The notes under the pieces: generated by a model
What the model saw: the letters and a program-made list of their open reading frames with translations, nothing else
Told to the model about the DNA's origin: nothing
Databases searched by the model: none
Source of the DNA: Alteromonas sp. C1M14
GTDB taxonomy: Bacteria; Pseudomonadota; Gammaproteobacteria; Enterobacterales; Alteromonadaceae
Assembly (NCBI RefSeq): GCF_018860965.1
Contig: NZ_JAHKQF010000005.1
Span: 116,204 to 180,203 of the forward strand
Direction: 5' to 3'
Length of the DNA stretch: 64,000 nucleotides
Shown here: piece by piece, positions 28,137-37,011 of the stretch
Position numbering within the stretch: position 1 is the first letter of the stretch
Layout of the letters: each line of letters begins with the position of its first letter
Made by a program: the position numbers and the translations under genes

Positions 28137-28141
28137 CCAGC

Positions 28142-28687
28142 GTGAACATTCCCCAAAGTGCACGTCTGCAGTACCATTTTGTCACCGATAATGACGCCCA
28201 TTTCCTTTGGTCTATCGATCAAGATCCTGCGGTAATGACTTACCTTAATGGTGGCAAGAAAACCCCATGGGAAGATATTCAACAGGTGTTTTTACCACGC
28301 ATTAAGGCCTTTTCTGAGCAATCCAAAGGGTGGGGATTATGGCGGGTTTCTACCTTGTCTTCGCCCAGCGCAGACTTAGGCTGGATCCTAGTACGTCCTA
28401 TGGGGTTTTTCACGGCTGAACGCAACGACAACAACCTTGAACTAGGCTGGCGCTTTCACCAACACGCCTGGGGAAAAGGTTACGCCACAGAAGCGGCGAC
28501 ACAGATCAAAAATACCCTAGCGAAAAGCGGAATTGACCAATTTTCGGCCATGGCATTGCCACAAAACAGGGGCTCCATTGGTGTAATGAAAAACTTAGGG
28601 CTAACTTATGCGTATGATTTTCGTTATCGAGATGCGGTTTTTGACGATGATGTTGTGGTGTACAGTCAAATTATTCATCAAGAGTAA
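28142..28687 (+). CDS. GNAT-family N-acetyltransferase (RimJ/RimL-like)
   Basis: 181 residues from a GTG start. The acetyl-CoA binding segment is in GWRFHQHAWGKGYATEAA (the Q/RxxGxG/A-type motif), followed by ALPQNRGSIGVMKNLGL, typical of the RimJ/RimL branch that acetylates amino groups of proteins or small molecules. It lies five bases after the moaA-like gene and is probably co-transcribed. Substrate cannot be read from sequence. Confidence 0.88.
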   Translation: MNIPQSARLQYHFVTDNDAHFLWSIDQDPAVMTYLNGGKKTPWEDIQQVFLPRIKAFSEQSKGWGLWRVSTLSSPSADLGWILVRPMGFFTAERNDNNLELGWRFHQHAWGKGYATEAATQIKNTLAKSGIDQFSAMALPQNRGSIGVMKNLGLTYAYDFRYRDAVFDDDVVVYSQIIHQE

Positions 28688-28689
28688 CG

Positions 28690-30318
28690 TTAATTCAGTA
28701 CTTCCATCGCTGATTTAATACGCGCGTACCGTTTTTCCTGATGTTCCGTTAAGGAAGACGATTCAATAACATTCATGCATCGACGGATTAATTCTTTGCG
28801 ATTCGTGCTGTCCTGTAATGGGGCTTCCCGAAGTGCATTGGCGGTGGCTTGTAATAAATTAAGCGCGATCGCTGTGTTTTTCGGCATCACCTGAAACGCT
28901 TGTTGCAAGGTCGATAAGGCTTGTTCATGTTCACCAAGTTGAAATTGGCTAACCGCAATATTATTCAACGCTTTTGGACTGGATGAAATCGCCTTTTTCT
29001 CGGCTTTTTCCTGCTTGATGTAATGCAGCAATAGCGGGTTATTCTCGCTATCGGCCGTATAGCGGCGCTCTACCTCGTCTAAAATGGTTAATGCATGTTC
29101 TTGCATTCCCACTTCATGGAAAGCTTTGGCTCTGTCTATCAGGGCATCAGTACTTTCGCCATCCCAATTGGTTTGAGACAGTTGGGTAAGCAATTGCCGT
29201 GCTTTGTGTGTTTCATCTTCAAGATAATAAAGCCTCGCATCAATCACTTTGAGTTCAGCGCTATCCTTCGATTTGGGAAAAGCGGTTTTCATTTGCTCTA
29301 AAAATGACGTGGTTTGCTCAATAAGCTGCTTGGCTTGGCGGCTATCGGTTGTCATTGCGAAGTCAATGCCCGCTCTGGCGACGTTGAGGTAGTTTTCTGG
29401 CTTATCGTGTATGGAGTTATGGGCGTATTTTACAATGCGTTTTGCAGCTAAAAATTGTGCTTCATAGTCGTGGGTGATGCGGGCTAAATCCCAGGCTTGT
29501 TGATGGCGCTTAATGTTATTTGGCGAAATCTCACCGGCAATCATCATGGCCTCTAAGGCATCGTCAAATTCATTTTGTTTAATTTGCAGCGCTGCTAGCA
29601 AATCATAAGCGCTTAACATTGTGTCAGGGTGAAAAGCGAGACGTAGAATGTGCTTTTCTGCTTCCTCGTCACGGTCTAAATGCAGCAAGCTGCGCACTAA
29701 ACCTAGTTGTGCCCATGTAAAATTCTGTACATTTTTAATGTTTTCGTAGAAGGATAGGGCGTCGGTAAAGTGCTCACATAACAATAAAAGTTCGCCTTTT
29801 GTGCGCAACGCGAGGGGAATAAACTCGGCATTTTCTGTGTTGGCCAATATTTGTTCTACCGCTATCAAGGCATCGGGAAAGGCTTGTTTTTCCATTAGCA
29901 CGTAGACACCGTGAAGGGCATGCTTTCGTTCTAATACCCGTTCTAGCCGTTTATCAAGTTCTTGGTTAGAAAACGGTTTCGCTAAAAACTCATCAGGCTG
30001 GAGTTCTACAATAGAATGGACAATTTCAGCAGAGGTATCGGCAGAGATAAACACAAAACCGGTTGTAAGGGGAAGTTGTCGATGGTCTTGCAATTGCTGA
30101 TAAAGAAAATAGCCTTCTTTTTCGTGCTTAAGATCATACGCACAAATAACTAACTCGAAATGGGACGTTTTAATATGCTCAACGGCTGTTTCAGCATCAT
30201 CTGTGTAGATAATATGCTGAAAACCCAATTCCTCTAATGTGTATTTGAGGTAACCTTTTGCGAGAATTTGATCGTCAATGATCAATACGCGCGCCTGCCT
30301 TGCTAGCTGATTATTCAT
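28690..30318 (-). CDS. Receiver-domain protein with C-terminal TPR array; phospho-acceptor Asp missing
   Basis: 542 residues. Residues 8-130 are a CheY-like receiver with the acidic pair (Asp15-Asp16), the Ser/Thr (FISADTS) and the conserved Lys (LAKPFS). The phospho-acceptor position in LVICAYDL is Ala60, where relatives have Asp (CDYNL); an Asp sits two residues on. The rest (~140-540) is helical with several TPR-like repeats. There is no DNA-binding or enzymatic domain, so it probably acts by protein contact. Flanked by unrelated genes; no histidine kinase is adjacent. Confidence 0.85.
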   Translation of the reverse strand: MNNQLARQARVLIIDDQILAKGYLKYTLEELGFQHIIYTDDAETAVEHIKTSHFELVICAYDLKHEKEGYFLYQQLQDHRQLPLTTGFVFISADTSAEIVHSIVELQPDEFLAKPFSNQELDKRLERVLERKHALHGVYVLMEKQAFPDALIAVEQILANTENAEFIPLALRTKGELLLLCEHFTDALSFYENIKNVQNFTWAQLGLVRSLLHLDRDEEAEKHILRLAFHPDTMLSAYDLLAALQIKQNEFDDALEAMMIAGEISPNNIKRHQQAWDLARITHDYEAQFLAAKRIVKYAHNSIHDKPENYLNVARAGIDFAMTTDSRQAKQLIEQTTSFLEQMKTAFPKSKDSAELKVIDARLYYLEDETHKARQLLTQLSQTNWDGESTDALIDRAKAFHEVGMQEHALTILDEVERRYTADSENNPLLLHYIKQEKAEKKAISSSPKALNNIAVSQFQLGEHEQALSTLQQAFQVMPKNTAIALNLLQATANALREAPLQDSTNRKELIRRCMNVIESSSLTEHQEKRYARIKSAMEVLN

Positions 30319-30540
30319 CGTGATGTTGTTATCTGTCCGTAGTCATGGGGCTTTGCACTTGTTATCGGCTACAGTGGACAAATAAATAAGGTTTTATTTC
30401 ACTGCATGACACCGCATTTTCGAAACAGCCCTAAAAGCCTAAGATACAAAAGGTTATTTTGCTGCTTAAAGAAAAAGATAACACGAAAATACAATTGAAG
30501 ATAATGGATGAATTATTGAACAAGTAGAAGATAGAGAAGA

Positions 30541-30616
30541 TGGTGGACGCTACTGGACTTGAACCAGTGACCCTCGCCTTGTAAGGGCGATGCTCTCCCA
30601 ACTGAGCTAAGCGTCC
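30541..30616 (-). tRNA. tRNA-Val (UAC)
   Basis: Complement strand folds as a 76-nt tRNA with GGACGCT/AGCGTCC acceptor stem, encoded CCA, TTCAAGT T-loop and anticodon TAC in CCCTTACAAGG. Last of three tandem copies on this strand. Confidence 0.97.
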
Positions 30617-30635
30617 TAAAGAACTGGTATGTAAG

Positions 30636-30711
30636 TGGTGGATGCTACTGGACTTGAACCAGTGACCCTCGCCTTGTAAGGGCGATGCTCTCCCAACTGA
30701 GCTAAGCATCC
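30636..30711 (-). tRNA. tRNA-Val (UAC)
   Basis: Same body as its neighbours with anticodon TAC and encoded CCA, but the acceptor stem is GGATGCT/AGCATCC: one pair is changed from C-G to T-A on both strands, a compensated change that keeps the stem intact. Confidence 0.97.
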
Positions 30712-30734
30712 AATGTCTTACATGGTAACAAACG

Positions 30735-30810
30735 TGGTGGACGCTACTGGACTTGAACCAGTGACCCTCGCCTTGTAAGGGCGATGCTCTCCCAACTGAG
30801 CTAAGCGTCC
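30735..30810 (-). tRNA. tRNA-Val (UAC)
   Basis: First transcribed copy of the three-gene tRNA-Val cluster; identical to the copy at 30541-30616, with encoded CCA and anticodon TAC. Confidence 0.97.
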
Positions 30811-30822
30811 GCTGTTTGTTGT

Positions 30823-30842
30823 ACTTGCCATGCTTGGCAAGT
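30823..30842 (-). repeat. Hairpin in the tRNA-Val operon leader
   Basis: ACTTGCCA and TGGCAAGT pair around a four-base loop immediately downstream of the tRNA-Val promoter and before the first tRNA. It is likely a 5' processing hairpin of the precursor. Confidence 0.45.
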
Positions 30843-30850
30843 GGGGCGGT

Positions 30851-30878
30851 ATTATAGAGTTGCTTACGTCACTGTCAA
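30851..30878 (-). promoter_or_regulatory. Promoter of the tRNA-Val cluster
   Basis: On the complement strand a perfect TTGACA (30873-30878) and a perfect TATAAT (30851-30856) are 16 bases apart, followed by a GC-rich discriminator (ACCGCCCC). This is the expected form of a stringently controlled stable-RNA promoter. Confidence 0.88.
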
Positions 30879-31070
30879 CAACAAAATTCAAGAAAAAAGC
30901 GCGTTTGAATGAAAAGCAGTCAATGAAGCCGAATTTAGCCCTTTTTATTCGGGGGAAACAGCAATTCGACCTCTGATGGGTTTTTATCGACTGGCTGTTC
31001 TTTTGCCGAATGGCTTTGACTGATAGAATAGCGGCAAAATTTTTTAACCAACGTTTGATAGAGAAAAAGA

Positions 31071-32480
31071 ATGTCTGTGGTAACACGATTTGCGCCCAGC
31101 CCGACAGGGTACCTTCATGTAGGCGGTGCCCGCACCGCTTTGTATTCCTGGTTATATGCGAAAAGCCAAGGAGGGGAGTTTGTTCTGCGTATTGAAGATA
31201 CGGATTTAGAACGCTCTACGGAAGAGGCTAAACAAGCGATTTTAGATGGCATGCAATGGTTGGGACTAACTTGGGATAAAGGCCCTTACTATCAAACGGA
31301 ACGGTTCGACCGGTATAAAGCCCTTATTCAGCAACTGCTTGATGAAGGTAAAGCGTATAAGTGCTTTATGAGCTCAGAAGAATTGGATGCCATTCGGGAA
31401 GAGCAAAAAGCCAAAGGGGAAAAGCCCCGTTATCCTGGTACGTGGCGAGAGCGTACGGATCATCCAACCGACCAGCCTTATGCGATTCGTTTTAAGAACC
31501 CGTTAGAAGGTACGGTAGTGATCAACGATCACATTCGCGGAAAAATAGAAATCAGTAACAGTGAGCTGGATGATTTAATCATTCAACGTTCAGATGGTTC
31601 ACCTACCTATAATTTCTGTGTGGTTGTGGATGACTGGGATATGGCGGTGTCGCACGTAGTACGGGGCGAAGACCATATCAATAACACGCCACGACAAATT
31701 AATATCTTAAAAGCACTGGGAGCGCCTATTCCTGAATATGCCCATGTGTCTATGATTTTAGGTGATGACGGCAAAAAGTTATCGAAACGTCATGGTGCAG
31801 TTAGCGTTATGCAGTATCGTGATGACGGTTTTCTGCCACAGGCGGTACTTAATTATTTAGTGCGTTTAGGTTGGTCTCATGGTGATCAGGAAATTTTTTC
31901 TGTGGATGAAATGATTGAATATTTCAGCCTTGATGACATCGGCCAGTCTGCATCGGCATTTAATACCGAAAAACTGATTTGGCTGAACCAGCATTACATG
32001 AAATCGCTACCGGCCAGCGAAGTGGCGACCAGAGCCAAGTGGCATTTTGATCAGATGAACGTTGATCTTGGCGGCGGTCCGGCATTAGAAGCGGTAATAG
32101 CGATTCAGGCCGACCGTGTTAAAACGTTAAAAGAATTGGCGGAAATCAGCACCTATTTTTATCAGGACTTTGCCGATTTTGATGAGAAAGCGGCGAAAAA
32201 GCATTTGCGCCCAGTGGCAAAGCAAGCCCTTCAAACCGTAAAAGAAACGCTAATGGCTGTGGAAACCTGGTCGCCAGAACACATTGGTGCTGCCATTAAC
32301 CAAGCAGCTGATTCTTTAGGTGTGGGCATGGGTAAAGTGGGTATGCCTTTGCGGGTGGCAGTAACGGGCAGTGGTAATTCACCTTCGTTGGATATTACTT
32401 TGAATTTACTGTCAAAAGAGAAAATTGCCGAGAGAATAGACAAAGCGCTCACTTTTATAGCAAACAGAGAAAATTCTTAA
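31071..32480 (+). CDS. gltX: Glutamyl-tRNA synthetase
   Basis: 469 residues, a class I synthetase. The HIGH-type motif is [19 protein letters not shown] and the KMSKS-type motif is [11 protein letters not shown]. The C-terminal helical domain that reads the anticodon is present and ends cleanly. It charges tRNA-Glu; three tRNA-Glu genes lie directly downstream under their own promoter, an arrangement common in related genomes. Confidence 0.98.
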   Translation: MSVVTRFAPSPTGYLHVGGARTALYSWLYAKSQGGEFVLRIEDTDLERSTEEAKQAILDGMQWLGLTWDKGPYYQTERFDRYKALIQQLLDEGKAYKCFMSSEELDAIREEQKAKGEKPRYPGTWRERTDHPTDQPYAIRFKNPLEGTVVINDHIRGKIEISNSELDDLIIQRSDGSPTYNFCVVVDDWDMAVSHVVRGEDHINNTPRQINILKALGAPIPEYAHVSMILGDDGKKLSKRHGAVSVMQYRDDGFLPQAVLNYLVRLGWSHGDQEIFSVDEMIEYFSLDDIGQSASAFNTEKLIWLNQHYMKSLPASEVATRAKWHFDQMNVDLGGGPALEAVIAIQADRVKTLKELAEISTYFYQDFADFDEKAAKKHLRPVAKQALQTVKETLMAVETWSPEHIGAAINQAADSLGVGMGKVGMPLRVAVTGSGNSPSLDITLNLLSKEKIAERIDKALTFIANRENS

Positions 32481-32488
32481 AAAAAGCG

Positions 32489-32517
32489 TTGACAGGACAG
32501 TGGGGTATGCCTAGAAT
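32489..32517 (+). promoter_or_regulatory. Promoter of the tRNA-Ala/tRNA-Glu cluster
   Basis: TTGACA (32489-32494) and TAGAAT (32512-32517) are 17 bases apart, followed by the GC-rich discriminator GCGCCCCGC. It begins ten bases after the gltX stop codon, so the tRNAs have their own strong promoter. Confidence 0.88.
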
Positions 32518-32570
32518 GCGCCCCGCTGTCAGGGAACAGTCATATGACTCAATATGATTAGTTCGATGAT

Positions 32571-32646
<76 letters not shown>

Positions 32647-32711
32647 AATCCTCCTTCTCTAAGAAGTTGATTTGATAGGCTGTAGGTTAACACCTACGGA
32701 CAGAATTATCT

Positions 32712-32787
32712 GTCCCCTTCGTCTAGAGGCCTAGGACACCGCCCTTTCACGGCGGTAACAGGGGTTCGAATCCCCTAGGGGACGCCA
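32712..32787 (+). tRNA. tRNA-Glu (UUC)
   Basis: 76 nt, GTCCCCT/AGGGGAC acceptor stem, anticodon TTC in CCCTTTCACGG and encoded CCA. First of three identical tandem copies. Confidence 0.97.
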
Positions 32788-32858
32788 TATTCATCGCGTC
32801 ACAGTCGATTAATACTGTGAAATAGGCTGTAGGTTAAGTCCTACGGACAGAATTATCT

Positions 32859-32934
32859 GTCCCCTTCGTCTAGAGGCCTAGGACACCGCCCTTTCACGGC
32901 GGTAACAGGGGTTCGAATCCCCTAGGGGACGCCA
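32859..32934 (+). tRNA. tRNA-Glu (UUC)
   Basis: Second copy, identical in sequence to the first and set 147 bases downstream of it; anticodon TTC, encoded CCA. Confidence 0.97.
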
Positions 32935-33007
32935 TATTTATCGCGTCACAGTCGATTAATACTGTGAAATAGGCTGTAGGTTAAGTCCTACGGACAGAAC
33001 GTTTTCT

Positions 33008-33083
33008 GTCCCCTTCGTCTAGAGGCCTAGGACACCGCCCTTTCACGGCGGTAACAGGGGTTCGAATCCCCTAGGGGACGCCA
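33008..33083 (+). tRNA. tRNA-Glu (UUC)
   Basis: Third identical copy, 149 bases after the second; anticodon TTC, encoded CCA. A strong terminator follows at once. Confidence 0.97.
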
Positions 33084-33085
33084 AA

Positions 33086-33118
33086 TAAAAAGACCAGCAT
33101 TTGCTGGTCTTTTTTTTA
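33086..33118 (+). terminator. Intrinsic terminator of the tRNA-Ala/Glu cluster
   Basis: AAAAGACCAGCA-TT-TGCTGGTCTTTT stem followed by a run of T residues, starting a few bases after the last tRNA-Glu. Confidence 0.93.
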
Positions 33119-33257
33119 ATTCAAAAAGTCACGCACAAGACCAATTCGGTTATTCCATCGATTTTTTCACCAACTGCAACACCGATAAACACCACCATAG
33201 TGAAGGCATGGCTAACCGTGGTAAAATGCGCGTTCACACATAATAACTAGGTGAAGT

Positions 33258-34169
33258 ATGCACAACTATTTTATCGGCACTCCCGGCAAACCATGGACAC
33301 CGTCAGAAAAAGAACAATGGTTTGAAGCACAAACGGTAAAGCGCAGCTATCAAAACGAAGTACTTGACCGTTTACCCGAAGCGCCACAAGGCTACCAGTT
33401 GTCGCAATACGGCGCGCTGCCATACGACGCTCAGCGTTACCCTTTGATGATGTATTGCCCTAAAAAATTCAATACCCAATTGCCCACGGTGCTAATTACC
33501 GGTGGCGTACATGGATACGAAACCAGCGGTGTCCAAGGGGCGATTATGTTTGCTCGTGAGCACCTGTCAGATTGGATTGAAAAATGTAATTTCATTATTG
33601 TGCCCTGTGTAAGCCCGTGGGGTTACGAAACCATTAATCGGTGGGATCCTTATGCGTTAGATCCTAATCGTAACTTTATAGCGGGTTCTGCGGCGCCAGA
33701 GGCAGCACAATTAATTGCCATGCTGGAACAAGTAGAAGAGCCAGTGCACATGCATATTGATTTGCATGAAACCACCGATACCGATAACTCTGAATTTAGA
33801 CCCGCATTATCGGCCCGAGACGGGGTTAGCCACGATGTTTGGGATATTCCTGATGGCTTTTATTTGGTGGCAGACAAACACAAAATCGAGTTAGGCTTTC
33901 AACAAGCCATCGTGCAATCTGTGTCGGCAGTTACCCATATTGCGCCAGCGGATGCGAGCAGCCAGATAATTGGCGAAGAAGTGCTGTCTGATGGGGTAAT
34001 TTGTTACGACAAAAAGGCGCTGCATTTGTGTGGGGGGGTAACCGATGCCCCTTACGTAACCACAACTGAAGTCTATCCCGACAGCCCAAGTGCCACTCCC
34101 GCCATTTGTAACGAAGCTCAGGTGGCAGCCATATTAGGCGCTTTACACTATATCGTTGAAGGCAACTAA
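33258..34169 (+). CDS. M14-family zinc carboxypeptidase-like protein
   Basis: 303 residues. The zinc ligands are visible as GGVHGYETSG (HxxE) and HMHIDLHETTDTD, with SPWGYETINRWDPYALDPNRNF between, the layout of M14 peptidases related to succinylglutamate desuccinylase/aspartoacylase. No signal peptide, so a cytoplasmic amidase or carboxypeptidase is expected. The substrate is not clear. It has its own unit, followed by an inverted repeat. Confidence 0.85.
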   Translation: MHNYFIGTPGKPWTPSEKEQWFEAQTVKRSYQNEVLDRLPEAPQGYQLSQYGALPYDAQRYPLMMYCPKKFNTQLPTVLITGGVHGYETSGVQGAIMFAREHLSDWIEKCNFIIVPCVSPWGYETINRWDPYALDPNRNFIAGSAAPEAAQLIAMLEQVEEPVHMHIDLHETTDTDNSEFRPALSARDGVSHDVWDIPDGFYLVADKHKIELGFQQAIVQSVSAVTHIAPADASSQIIGEEVLSDGVICYDKKALHLCGGVTDAPYVTTTEVYPDSPSATPAICNEAQVAAILGALHYIVEGN

Positions 34170-34180
34170 TAACACCGTGA

Positions 34181-34207
34181 TGGCCCTATCGATGATCGGT
34201 AGGGCCA
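34181..34207 (+). terminator. Hairpin after the M14 peptidase gene
   Basis: TGGCCCTA and TAGGGCCA pair and the stem can continue inward (TCGAT/ATCGG with one G-T). It begins 11 bases past the stop codon. There is no T-run, so termination may be inefficient or Rho-dependent. Confidence 0.5.
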
Positions 34208-34292
34208 ATAATCATCATGGAAAATAGTTTAGATGTTTGAAAGCATAGACGTCTAGATGTATAGTTTTCTCGCTGATATGTGAGGAAACACT

Positions 34293-34451
34293 ATGATTGT
34301 ATATACTGCCTTAATTTACGACGGGCGAAAGCAACACCTTGTCACCCAACCATGTGCCAACGATGCCGCTTTTTCAACGTACCTAATGGCACGGTTTGGG
34401 GTTCACGTTTGTTTGTGGCAACAAAAATCCACGGGCAAAGTGAAGGGGTAA
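34293..34451 (+). CDS. Possible 52-residue small protein
   Basis: An ATG at 34293 with AGGAA eight bases upstream opens a 52-codon frame ending at TAA 34449-34451. The product begins MIVYTALIYDGRKQHLV, contains two cysteines and an aromatic/basic tail, and has no signal peptide or membrane helix. I do not recognise a family. A competing GTG-started frame on the same strand (from 34280) lacks a usable ribosome site. The good ribosome site is the main support. Confidence 0.45.
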   Translation: MIVYTALIYDGRKQHLVTQPCANDAAFSTYLMARFGVHVCLWQQKSTGKVKG

Positions 34452-34522
34452 ACCTTTTAAGGTTATTCTTCCATGTAGGTTCGTTGTGAATAAATACGGC
34501 AACATCTAATAGAGATTAAGCG

Positions 34523-35473
34523 ATGCGAATTTTACTGGCTCCCATGGAAGGGGTTGTTGATCACCTTATGCGTGACATGCTCACCCGAGTGGGTGGCTTT
34601 GATTTGTGCGTTACGGAATTTGTCCGGGTGGTCGATCAAAAATTACCCAAAAAGACCTTTTTCAAGATTTGCCCAGAACTGCATCACGGCAGTTGCACGC
34701 CTGCTGGCGTGCCGGTGCGCGTTCAGCTACTTGGACAAGAGCCAGGTTGGTTAGCTGAAAATGCGCAAACCGCGGTGGAATTAGGCTCACCAGGGGTAGA
34801 TTTAAATTTTGGTTGCCCGGCTAAAACCGTCAATAAAAGCAAGGGTGGGGCAGTACTGCTTAAAGAAACCGAAACCCTGTATAGCATTGTCAAAGCGGTA
34901 CGCGAGGCCGTGCCGTCCTCGCAACCCGTGACAGCAAAAATACGTCTGGGGTTTGAAGATAAATCCTTAGCGATAGAAAACGCCGTGGCGATCACAGAAG
35001 CCGGAGCAGACCAATTGGTGGTGCATGCCCGCACTAAAACCGAAGGTTACAAGCCGCCAGCTTACTGGGATTGGATTGACAAAATCCGGCAACATACGTC
35101 TATCCCTTTGGTGGCCAATGGGGAAATCTGGCACGCCCAAGATGCCAAACAATGCCAAGCGCAATCAGGATGTATGGATATTATGTTAGGGCGGGGGGCA
35201 CTGGCGATGCCTAATTTGGCTCGCACCATTAAACACCAAGAACCCATTATGCCCTGGCATGAAGTGGCCGATTTACTTATTCGGTATTCGGGCTACGAGA
35301 TATATGGTGACAAAGGGCGATATTATCCCAACAGAATTAAACAATGGTGCGGTTATTTAAAACGTCAGTATGCACAGGCTGATGTTTTATTTAACGATAT
35401 TCGGCGAATGCAGAAGGCTGAAGATATCGTGGCAGTACTACAACGTCAGTCCTCGCAAGGCACAGAAGATTAG
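34523..35473 (+). CDS. dusC: tRNA-dihydrouridine(16) synthase
   Basis: 316 residues, a flavin TIM-barrel enzyme. Typical Dus blocks are LAPMEGVVDHLMRDML, the catalytic cysteine in VDLNFGCPAKTVNKSKGGA, VTAKIRLGF and LVVHARTKTEGY. The C-terminal part (YYPNRIKQWCGYLKRQY) and the start MRILLAPMEGV fit the DusC branch, which reduces U16 in the D-loop of tRNAs. Monocistronic. Confidence 0.94.
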   Translation: MRILLAPMEGVVDHLMRDMLTRVGGFDLCVTEFVRVVDQKLPKKTFFKICPELHHGSCTPAGVPVRVQLLGQEPGWLAENAQTAVELGSPGVDLNFGCPAKTVNKSKGGAVLLKETETLYSIVKAVREAVPSSQPVTAKIRLGFEDKSLAIENAVAITEAGADQLVVHARTKTEGYKPPAYWDWIDKIRQHTSIPLVANGEIWHAQDAKQCQAQSGCMDIMLGRGALAMPNLARTIKHQEPIMPWHEVADLLIRYSGYEIYGDKGRYYPNRIKQWCGYLKRQYAQADVLFNDIRRMQKAEDIVAVLQRQSSQGTED

Positions 35474-35589
35474 TCTCACCTCAACTTGCTTGTTTATGGT
35501 TTATTGTTTACGTTGAAATGGGCAGTTCTATAAAAACTAATAGCGCTGTCACAACACGATAATAAAATAATCCAAAAACGGAAGTTAAC

Positions 35590-37011
35590 ATGAATCACAC
35601 ACCATCAAAGCTGGCCATTGCGCTGGCTTGCTTATGTTCTTCTGCGCTTGTAGCCTGCGCAAGCACGGCTTCGACGCAAAATACACAAGCGGCCCCCCAT
35701 GTTTCAATACACACCGATCCTTACCCTAGTACCTACGCACCCATAGCCGGTAAACCTACTGTGATCACTAACGTGACCATTCTCGATGGCGTAGGAAATA
35801 AAATTGAGCAAGGAGAAATCTACTTTGCTGATGGCAAGATCGTAGCCGTGGGCCAGTCGGTAGAGTATCCGGCGGATGCCATCGTTATTGACGGCACTGG
35901 CAAATGGGTCACGCCCGGTATCATCGATAACCATAGTCACTTAGGTGTCTATCCTTCTCCTTCGATTGGCTCAACATCAGATGGAAATGAAGCCACCAGC
36001 CCTGTGACACCTGGGGTGTGGGCAGAACATTCTGTGTGGCCTCAAGATCCTGGTTTTGGCAGAGCCTTAGCCGGTGGCGTAACCGCGTTACAAATCTTAC
36101 CCGGTTCGGCCAATTTGTTTGGTGGTCGCTCGGTGGTGCTTAAAAATGTCCCTAGCCGCACGATGCAAGACATGAAGTTTCCTGATGCACCATATGGCAT
36201 GAAGATGGCGTGTGGTGAAAACCCTAAACGGGTTTATGGTAAACGAGGCGGCCCGGCTACTCGCATGGGTAATGTAAAAGGCTACCGCCAAGCATGGGCA
36301 GATACCCAAGCATACATGCGGGATTGGGAAAAATACGAGGCAGATTATAATGCCGGCAAAAACCCCAAAGCCCCGAAACGCGATCTAGATAAAGAAACCA
36401 TGGCCGGTGTACTCAATGGCGATATTTTAGTGCATATGCATTGCTATCGGGCCGACGAAATGGTGGTGATGATGGACATGATGAAAGAGTTTAATTACCA
36501 GATCTCGTCATTTCATCATGCGGTAGAAGCCTACAAAATTGCCGATAAGTTGGCAGAAAATAATGTTTGTGCCTCCCTTTGGGCAGACTGGTGGGGCTTT
36601 AAGTTAGAAGCTTACGATGGCATTCGTGAAAATATCCCAATGGTTCATCAGGCAAAAGCGTGCACCATTGTGCATTCCGATGATGATCTTGGTATTCAAA
36701 GACTCAATCAAGAAGCGGCTAAAGCTTGGTCTGACGGTAAGCGTGCCGGTATTGATATCGACATGGCTGATGCGTGGCAATGGTTAAGTGCAAATCCGGC
36801 AAAGTCTTTGGGAATTTTCGACCAAACAGGCTCTTTAGAAACAGGTAAAAACGCCGATGTTGTGCTTTGGACCGGGAGTCCATTTTCTACCTATTCAAAA
36901 GCAGAACGGGTGTATATAGACGGTGGTGAAGCATTCACATTAGAGGATAAAGACAACTGGCCATTAAGTGATTTTGAAGTAGGCCAGGTCGGCGAGGGAG
37001 ACGCAAAATGA
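35590..37011 (+). CDS. Exported amidohydrolase, lipoprotein, imidazolonepropionase-like
   Basis: 473 residues. A lipoprotein signal (ALVAC, Cys23) places it in the cell envelope. The amidohydrolase core has the metal HxH at His115/His117 (TPGIIDNHSHLG), further histidines in LVHMHCYRADEM and SSFHHAVEAYK, and the metal Asp in CTIVHSDDDLG, so it looks catalytically complete. The end LETGKNADVVLWTGSPFS is the usual closing strand. Substrate unknown. It overlaps the next gene by ATGA, so the two are made together. Confidence 0.88.
   Translation: MNHTPSKLAIALACLCSSALVACASTASTQNTQAAPHVSIHTDPYPSTYAPIAGKPTVITNVTILDGVGNKIEQGEIYFADGKIVAVGQSVEYPADAIVIDGTGKWVTPGIIDNHSHLGVYPSPSIGSTSDGNEATSPVTPGVWAEHSVWPQDPGFGRALAGGVTALQILPGSANLFGGRSVVLKNVPSRTMQDMKFPDAPYGMKMACGENPKRVYGKRGGPATRMGNVKGYRQAWADTQAYMRDWEKYEADYNAGKNPKAPKRDLDKETMAGVLNGDILVHMHCYRADEMVVMMDMMKEFNYQISSFHHAVEAYKIADKLAENNVCASLWADWWGFKLEAYDGIRENIPMVHQAKACTIVHSDDDLGIQRLNQEAAKAWSDGKRAGIDIDMADAWQWLSANPAKSLGIFDQTGSLETGKNADVVLWTGSPFSTYSKAERVYIDGGEAFTLEDKDNWPLSDFEVGQVGEGDAK

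Larger units (their letters stand above)
32712..33007 (+). repeat. Tandem ~147-bp duplication (tRNA-Glu plus spacer)
   Basis: Both units consist of a tRNA-Glu and a spacer of 71-73 bases. The spacers are nearly identical, differing at one base early and at the end (AATTATCT versus AACGTTTTCT). Each spacer ends with a GTAGG-TTAAGT-CCTAC hairpin followed by GGACAGA; a similar hairpin (GTAGG/CCTAC) precedes the first tRNA-Glu. The pattern indicates amplification by unequal crossing over. Confidence 0.85.
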
